Positions 57,100 to 64,000 of a stretch of 64,000 nt of DNA are shown piece by piece. Position numbers and translations under genes: made by a program. The stretch spans positions 1,178,001-1,242,000 of the forward strand of contig NC_089241.1 in assembly GCF_000512585.2 (NCBI RefSeq), in the 5' to 3' direction. The notes under the pieces were generated by a model. The model did no database searches, was not told the DNA's origin, and was given only the letters and a program-made list of their open reading frames with translations. The DNA comes from Kwoniella bestiolae CBS 10118. Lineage: Eukaryota > Basidiomycota > Tremellomycetes > Tremellales > Cryptococcaceae. Within the stretch, counting starts at the first letter, position 1, and every line of letters starts with the position of its first letter.

Positions 57100-59153
57100 A
57101 TGCACCAATCCCACCTCACAGTTAATGGCGCAGAGGATGTCGACGGAGAGAAAGATGGGAAGAAAAATAAACATATATATACGATGAGTCTAGCATCATT
57201 ATCTCGCCATTCTTTTCATCTTGACAAAGTACATGATACCTCTACTACCCCTACTTCATCGTCACCTACCACGCCGCGACCCAAAGTTGAAAAGCCAGAA
57301 GAGACAAGGACACATAAGATGAAATCTAGGAGTTTTGCTGATTTAGCTGTGAGTTGAGTTACGGCATACGTCGGTGGAGGGTGTCCACTTTGGTTGTGTT
57401 GATATCACACTTGATCTGCATGATCTCCCATTTACCTCCCGCATGCAGGTCATTATAGATGCTGAGCCACCTATGCACTTACGTAGGAAGTATTCGGTTT
57501 CGCGAATAACTTTGCAAGACCCTCGAGTAGATTACAGGACGTCGTATCCAGGCCTAAATCTAGTGCCAGTCTGGAGAGGAGGTCTTGTGAGTGATGAGTT
57601 CGGTATATCTTGTAATCCCTACCGTCGTATATACACATCATCACCTGTTCAGAACATACTCTAAGTGGATGACGGCTAATCCACCGCCAGCTCTAGCATA
57701 CACCAAAAGACACTATGTCCCTCATCACCTCCCCACAAACGTTATCATCCGTATCCTTTCCTTCTGCTCCGACAACGTCCTCTTCCGCTGTCTATCCGTA
57801 TCGAGACTGTTCTTTAGTCTGGCAGGAACGATCCTCTACCAGCACATCACCTTCGAGTCACCCAAAGACATGTGGGACAAGCTGGTAGGCTCGACGCTGT
57901 TATACGAAAATACCACTGGCAAGATAGCGATCGGCAGAAGGAGGTTCAAGGATCGTTTATTAAGACATACACAAACTATAACACTCCATTCTCACGGGGA
58001 CGACGATGATCAAGATACCGACGAGGAGGAGGAACAAGAAGATTATTTCGGTAATTTGAAGAAATTATCTATCCTCTCGCATACGCACTCACGAAACTCC
58101 TCTTCATCCTCTATATTCTCATTTGGCAAGAGGTCAACCCCAAGTACACCAATCATCATCACTCCCCCCGCACCACAACCAATCATCCCACCCTCATGTC
58201 CTCCTGTACCTCTCAACGGGGTTATGCCCCGCCTATCGACCTTGCGAATCATCCTAGCAGATGCGTACGATTATCATCTCCTGTTCTGCCCTCGATTCGG
58301 CTCAGCATGTCCATTACTAGAAGGATTAGAGCTAGATAAATTGATCATAATCGGTGCGAGGTCGCCCTTGGTAGTTCTGCCAACAGCATTTCCAGCTACA
58401 ACTATCGAAACGAATTCGCCCATGGGTCTAACACCCAACACCTCAAGGAGAAATACACCCACGACTACTTCCCCTGCTTTACCCACCCCTCCTCTCGGTG
58501 CACCAACCAACACGACCAAAATCAAGTCTTCTGGAGGTCTTCCCATCGGTTTATCTGAACTTACCGTTATTCTTCCTACTGGACGATCATACGATTCAAA
58601 GGATTATGAAGGGTATCATAATATATTCCACTACAAGAAGACTTTGGAAAGTATCTCAAAACTTACGATCGTATTTCTCACTTCAATCAACCACGCCCAA
58701 TCTCAGCAGACAAAATCAGATCGAACGAATGGTTATGATCGAGGGCAGGATAGATCACTCTGGCAAGTAGCCTTCTACTCTTCGCGAACCTACAACCCCA
58801 CCTGGACATCCTACCTCTGCCTAGCAGAAGACCTAGCGAAAGCCTGTCTTGCAGTCCCACTTGAAACTCAAATTGAGATAGTGGGCATCGAGAATATAGA
58901 TGGCGAGCTTCTGAACATGGGTATAAACACTTTGAAGGAACGGGGTAAATCCGGGAGGATCATGCAGGAAAGGATCCAACGGCAGATCGAAGTTGGACTT
59001 ATAGCGAGTAATAGGGAATGCAATGTTGGGGTTAAGGGACGGGGTCTTGTGTTTAGGGAGTTGGGGGAGTGGTTGGAGAAGGATGGGAGGAGGGAGTTGG
59101 GGGAGGAGGGGTTGAAGGAGTTGGGGAAGGAGGGGTACAGGGAGTTCAAGTAA
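57100..59153 (+). CDS. F-box-like family protein, long member with N-terminal extension
   Basis: My model has exons 57100-57348, 57449-57586 and 57666-59153, all phase 0, giving about 624 residues. The first two exons encode a disordered Ser/Thr/Pro-rich leader (MHQSHLTVNGAEDVDGEKDG ... MKSRSFADLA, then VIIDAEPPMHLRRKYSVSRI). The F-box-like segment is HHLPTNVIIRILSFCSDNVL then FRCLSVSRLFFSLAGTILYQ. Then come an acidic stretch (DDDDQDTDEEEEQEDYFG), hydrophobic strands (RLSTLRIILADAYDYHLLFC), a Thr/Pro-rich linker, and TQIEIVGIENID in the place of the family IVNxG strand. The C-terminus, GEWLEKDGRRELGEEGLKEL followed by GKEGYREFK, may be a drifted version of the EYL-DW signature. If the upstream exons are not used, ATG 57669 (MTANPPPALAY) is the start. 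Confidence 0.7.
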
Positions 59154-59521
59154 AGTGATCAGGGTGAGAATGAGGGAAGACGCGAATAAATGTTGTTGTG
59201 TATATTGTCGTGATCTCTGTGAATGATATGTTAATTCGGAAATAGAATATAGATATCTGTATATATTACTGTAGACTTTGTGGAAATGGACACTCGCATA
59301 TTGCCTCGCGGGGATTCAGCGTAACTATGAACTGCTCAGAGAGATGCATCATTCTGAAGCCACCGAGTCAAAGACCTAGAGAAGAGAAGGGTATGCATAT
59401 CCACCTACATAACGAGCAAAACGGACATGTCCGTGCATGATGAGTCACTCTATTCACCCAAGTTGAAAGAGGAAAGAGGGATCCATTCACGTCCGCCAAA
59501 TCATTCATCCCAAAATCCCGA
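59154..59521. other. convergent intergenic region
   Basis: 368 bases between the 3' ends of two genes; AT-rich at 59215-59275. Nothing else seen. Confidence 0.4.
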
Positions 59522-61046
59522 CTATAGAGTCGTCGGCACACTGCGGGTCGCCTGTGCACCGGTCAAAATGCTTGCGGGTCGTTCGGAAGGGGGCATATAG
59601 CTTCCTTCGAGGGTATTCAAAATGGTGTAACCGGCAAGGGCAATGATGGTGTCCCTCATTTCAGATACATTGACGCCACAGTCGGTCGGGGAACCGATGA
59701 CGCGGAAAGTATGTTTCGTCCCGGTGCCTCCATCGTCAACAACGGGTTTTTTTAGGATGTTGAGTGCCTCGAGATATTCATCGTCTAGAGCCCCGAGCAT
59801 CGCTTCCGAATCGTACGGTACGTTCTTCGTCACTTGTTGCATGAGACTGAGGTAATCGCTCAGGTACTCTGTATATTCTTCTTTACTCATTTTGGACTTA
59901 TCCTGCTGTGACCATCTGCTCAATAATTCCTGCTTCACCTCTGACGCTCTCTCGTCATCTAACACCGTTTTGAACTTCATGAGTAGGTCGAGTGTGAATT
60001 TCTTGGTGAACAGTCGGCCATCGTTAAGAGTATCGAACAGCTGGATGGCATCGACGCTGTTCGAAATCTCATGCAGGAACTGAGCACCCTTGTGACCGGT
60101 TTCGGCCAGTTCGGATACAAAGGGAGGTTCGATCGCGCAGGCGGTGGCGGCGAACTTGGTGTAAATGTCAGTGAGGATCTCGTAGTCTTGTGCTTGTTTG
60201 AAAAGATCTTCCGACGCGGTGATATGGTAGAATGCGTTCCGAGCATCTCCATCCGGATACTTTCGACCATCTGGTCCCGTCTTGGCGCCACTCTGTAGGA
60301 TGATCTTCTTGGTGAACTGACGGAACCTCGGGCCAAGCTCGGGATCGTTCATAATGGAATGAATCGTCTGAGCACCGGTAGTGACGACAATCTTACCATC
60401 CCGCTTCTCACGTTCGAGCTTGTCGTAGAATCGTGAAAAAGCAGTTTTGTGATCAATGGGCTCGAGGTTTCGGACCTCTGAACCTCGAATGTCAGTGTCG
60501 ACCTGATGCCATCGTTGCCATTCGGTGTTCGGATCAGTGCTCAGCATCATTTTTAGACGGGTGTTGATGAGCTCCAGTCGTTCCGGGTCCGGATCATTGG
60601 GATCGTACTCCTCCAAACCGTAACTGATGGGTAAATCGGGCTTACCGAGACTTGCCATGAATCCTCTCAAGACAGAGACGTTATGTTTCGCCTGAAAGCC
60701 AGTCGTGGTGATACCTGAAGCCTCGATCGCGCCGAGACTGTCCAGCCCTGCATATATGATGGACGCCAAAAGGTCGTCATGGTCCGCCATCTTGTCATCC
60801 CCGCCGTCCATGATCAACGAGACATAGCCGGGAAATAAACCTCTTGCAGCACGCCTGGCTGAGACGGCCTTGATTTTATCGATGATCGCTTGATACTCTG
60901 GTAGTAGCGCCTTGCGATCTTCAGTGAAGATGCTATTCGGAAAACAAGTTTCACCGATACTGCTGCTGTTTGTGTGAGATTGGACTTGTCATTGAACAAT
61001 GTGCAGAGAAAGGTCTGCAACTTACGAAAATTGCGATCGCGTCATG
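59522..61046 (-). CDS. nucleoside-hydrolase-like protein
   Basis: Exon 1 at 61046 is ATG through TTTTC (MTRSQF). It splices to SIGETCFPNSIFTEDRKALL and, across one further short step, to the long exon ending at 59522. The N-terminal part, YVSLIMDGGDDKMADHDDLL, then SLGAIEASGITTTGFQAKHN and LGKPDLPISYG, has the layout of nucleoside hydrolases: an Asp-rich metal site, then a strand with G-I-T-T, then an Asn helix and a P-I-x-x-G turn. Further on, GKIVVTTGAQTIHSIMNDPE and IILQSGAKTGPDGRKYPDGD then ARNAFYHITASEDLF resemble the second half of that fold. The usual DTDxGxDD signature is altered (DGGDDKMADHDD), so activity is uncertain. Length is about 490 residues, longer than classical enzymes (~310). 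No signal peptide. Its neighbours give no pathway clue. Confidence 0.55.
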
Positions 61047-62370
61047 TTGTGCCACAAAAGATTCTATCGCTTTTCTTATATTTACGAGCAAATTGAAGAA
61101 AATATGTATAAAAGGACGATTGGTAAGTTATTAGAACAGATGATGGAGATGATTATAGAAAGAAAACGTGAAAATGCATGCCAAACCCCACACCCTTTTA
61201 TACTTTTACACATCCAGGATGAGTAGCTAAGGCGATGCCGGGATAGAACAGAAGGCTGTGCATGTCCTTTGACAAGTGACCCCTTTGAGTCTCGGCCGCC
61301 CATCCCGTCTATCCTTTGTGTGGTTACATCATAACACTGGTACGCCATTCTGGAACCATCATGACACAGTGTCGTTCTCTCTCCGATTTCCCTCTGACCA
61401 CACCCCCTTGTAAGCCTGTCCATTGTGCTTGCCTCCCTGTGCCATTCCTCCTGAGCAGCCGGCGAGGGTACGAACGAGATCTCCTTTAGACACTTCGATC
61501 CGGCCAACAACTCCTGAGCACCAACCCTCGTCATAGAGACGAGACAATGAGAATTATCGTGGGTGTTGTGCTTCACCCGAAGGTCACTCGCTCCCAAACA
61601 CTCCGCATCTCTTGGTCGTCATTACACCCTCATACATTCTTCTCGTGTGTCGTTTCAGGTATTCCCGAATCCAGGCCTTGTAACTTGTTTCGCAAGGCAG
61701 GTTTGTTACGAGTAACAACCGTGTGATTCGATATTATGACGTGGTGTATGCACCGAGTCTCTCTTGGCAGATTCGAAGTTTTCTCTTCTTTCCTCTGTTA
61801 CACGTTACAATGCATCTTGGCAGGTTGAAGTGATAAGCTGATGCAATTGGTTGATACGAATCGAATGCGTCGGTACGAGGCCACTTATCTCAAGTAGATT
61901 GCCCCTAGGTTCTCGTGATATCCTATGCAGCTTGCCACAGCAGCCGCGCACCGGGAAATGTGGAAGATCTGACCACCTGAGAATGGGCCCTGACTTCACC
62001 GTTTCCCTTCATGCTCCCCTCTCCGTTGAGGTGTCGGTGTAGTTATTCAGTGTGAGGACATAGTTTCAGGCTAGCTCTGCAGAGAAGTCTCGAACGGTAT
62101 CTCAACGAATCGGTGGCACTGGCGAGCGAACGACGTAGGATCTTGGATACAGAGGACAGCACCACGATGGGTCATTCATGCGTGTATATGTACACAACGC
62201 TGTACCTACAGGACATCATACAATAGCTGCGAATATAATGTCATCGAATGAGATCCTTCTAGTGAGTGATTAGGCCTTTGCCCTTTAGTTCCTCCCCGCG
62301 ATCAGCTAAATTTCAAAGCCAGAAATTCAGTACAGCAACACGCTCGCATTCACACCAAGATGATGACTAC
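61047..62370. other. intergenic
   Basis: 1.32 kb between tandem minus-strand genes. Open frames of 60-170 codons at 61082-61597 overlap on one strand but show no conserved motif or convincing composition. No RNA gene or repeat seen. Confidence 0.4.
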
Positions 62371-64000
62371 TCACTGATCGTCCAGGTAAAGCCGAGTCTC
62401 TTATATAAAGCTTTGTGTTGAAATCGGCCGGATCAGCGGCAACCGTCTGGCGGTGGCACTCCCGAAAACTTACCTAGGTCCGCTCTGTAATCGTGTCCAT
62501 CAAGCGAATCACCTTCTAACAAAAGCGAGTCGTGGGTCTGTGGTGGATGACTACTTGTTTGTCAGTACAATCCCATGACAGGATTCCCTGTGTTGGCGTC
62601 CGGTCAACTCACTCAATCTTGAAATACTGGTGAGAGAATTGTTCATCCAGGTCCCATGGTACCTGGAAGTCTCCCAGATCGAACCTGTGTACCAATACAA
62701 GCTCAGTAAGTGTGCTCTGTGAGATCGCCTCATCGAGCTCTGAAGAGATTGCACATAAATTGGAATGAATGGAGCAAGGTCGGCTGCACCCACTTGATCT
62801 CCTTGTTGTCGTATCTCCACAAATCACCCAAAGCAGCGAAGAACCCAATACTCTTGATTGGACATTCGGGCGAGGTGGCATAATCGAGTAAATCTTGCAT
62901 GAATCCACCTGGTGCTCTGAGACCGACCTCAAGGGCAATCACATTGGGATGGTTTGCGAATGCCTATCGAGAGAGACAAGTCACCCAGGATCAGTGGTAC
63001 CCCGCATCGATGCAGGAGAACTAACCTTGATTGAATTTAAGGCTGGATCGTGTATCCGCAGCTTAGCATGCGAGCTATGAGGGATAATGAGATTGTCACG
63101 TACGATCTGCAACTTGTCTGGTGGGCCAGGGCTCATAGACGGGGATGTACACGGGATTCCCAATTCGCTTGGCATCCTGTATCCAACAAAGTCGGCCATT
63201 AGCCCTAGAAGGAGCGACGTAGGTGGAGTGTGGCGTGTCCAGATCACTCACCTGCCACCAAGCTTCTCTCTCCAATTCGTCCGGATGGCCGTACATGTGA
63301 ACAAAGACTTTCCAAACGCACCATTCTGTGAACAGAGACCTCGCGCATCAGCACGCTATATTGTATGGGAAGGCTTCGGAAAAAGGATCAGGCGCGAATC
63401 ACCTAATGCAGGTACTCCAGCGGCGTTCTTTCGTTCTTTTATGATGTCGTACATGATTGGCATCGCTTCTTTGCATTTGCTGCGATGTATGCGTCAGTCC
63501 AAGTCAGTTCTACAATAATGAGGTCGTGACTGTGGGATGTGACCACCAGGGCAATCCAAAGGTGATAAAAGCGGAAGAAGGAGTTCCCACTCACATGTCC
63601 ATGCAGAGGACTATATCGAGATTTTCATCCTCGATGAAGTCGAGACTGTTTATAATTATCATATTCACTTACCAATCAGCGCACACATTGCAGCTGGCAT
63701 GTTAGAAGATATGGATCGATGAATGACTTACAGAGACTTGAGATCCAATACCCCTTGATCGCTTCAGAGGAAAAACGTACCACACCTCAAGAATTAGCTA
63801 AATCGAATCGTCACCGAATTTTGGTCAAGATGTTGATGCAAGACTCACCAGATCTTCCCATGCTCTTCCTTCAATTTCAACTTCTCAATACATCCTTTCC
63901 AAGGTGTTTCCTCGATTAATGGACTATACCCCTTCCCCGTAAAAGGGGAGTAGGCGTCTGGGAATGTGATCTTCAGTACAGTACTATATCGAATGTGGCA
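62371..64000 (-). CDS. intron-rich gene, possibly glycerophosphodiesterase-like; 5' end beyond window
   Basis: The coding strand enters from base 64000 (KITFPDAYSPFTGKGYSPLI then EETPWKGCIEKLKLKEEHGK). By my splicing it continues DQGVLDLKSLLDFIEDENLD then IVLCMDIKCKEAMPIMYDII. The G-K-G...I-E-E-T-P-W...L pattern followed by a LLDF...LCMDIK strand recalls glycerophosphodiester phosphodiesterase TIM barrels. The downstream exons do not clearly match that family: EWCVWKVFVHMYGHPDELER; DAKRIGNPVYIPVYEPWPTR; AFANHPNVIALEVGLRAPGG then FMQDLLDYATSPECPIKSIG; FFAALGDLWRYDNKEI; DLGDFQVPWDLDEQFSHQYF. The most coherent 3' end joins FKIE to GDSLDGHDYRADL and ETRLYLDDQ, with a stop at 62371-62373. At least eight introns are needed and some junctions are uncertain. 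The coding nature is clear; the family is not. Confidence 0.5.

Noticed and set aside
61082..61597. 171-codon minus-strand frame in the 61-62 kb gap
   Set aside because: No motif, a cysteine- and serine-rich random-looking composition, and no splice sites linking it to neighbours.

Overview
This is an intron-dense, gene-dense fungal nuclear segment. The introns are mostly 45-80 nt, with GTGAGT/GTAAGT donors, CTAAC/CTGAC-like branch sites and AG acceptors. That architecture, together with the protein types (fumarate reductase carrying a C-terminal cytochrome b5 domain, Fet3-type ferroxidase, U-box cyclophilin, Alg11, B-type cyclin), points to a basidiomycete yeast of the Tremellales (Cryptococcus/Kwoniella-like). 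This placement is an inference; no species was identified. I found no transposon, rRNA, tRNA or CRISPR.

Layout. 1-9 kb: 3' part of DIM1 (-), OSM1-cytochrome b5 (-), DPM2 (+), B-type cyclin (-). 10-17.3 kb: a DHA1-type MFS transporter (-) divergent from a Fet3-like multicopper ferroxidase (+), with an ATCAGATAA iron-GATA-type site upstream of the latter. 18-21.5 kb: a broken F-box-like gene (+), YAE1 (+) and a small single-pass membrane protein (-). 21.5-24.5 kb: a 3 kb stretch in which I see no gene. 24.5-30.7 kb: ALG11 (-), whose reading frame continues into an unrelated multi-span membrane domain, then divergent CYP8/PPIL2 (+). 30.8-33.6 kb: an F-box-like gene (-) and IMP3 (-). 35-38 kb: a La-motif (LARP1/Slf1-type) protein (+).

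39-46.3 kb is the accessory part. Three tandem F-box-like paralogs (one intact, one with a single frameshift, one with three) are followed by two tandem, intronless paralogs of an unknown family; the second has GTG where the first has its ATG. 46.5-56.6 kb returns to conserved housekeeping genes: RPN1 (-), tryptophanyl-tRNA synthetase (-) with a possible alternative targeting N-terminus, SEC11 (+) and a Bet1/Sft1-type SNARE (+). 57-59.2 kb holds a longer F-box-like member. 59.5-61 kb holds a nucleoside-hydrolase-like protein (-). 62.4-64 kb holds the 3' part of an intron-rich gene with weak glycerophosphodiesterase-like features (-).

The conserved genes serve ribosome biogenesis and translation (DIM1, IMP3, YAE1, WRS1, LARP), ER glycosylation and secretion (DPM2, ALG11, SEC11, BET1/SFT1), splicing (CYP8), proteolysis (RPN1) and the cell cycle (cyclin B). 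The most novel material is the six-member F-box-like family with shared C-terminal motifs, the membrane-domain/ALG11 fusion, and the unknown tandem paralogs at 44-46.3 kb.
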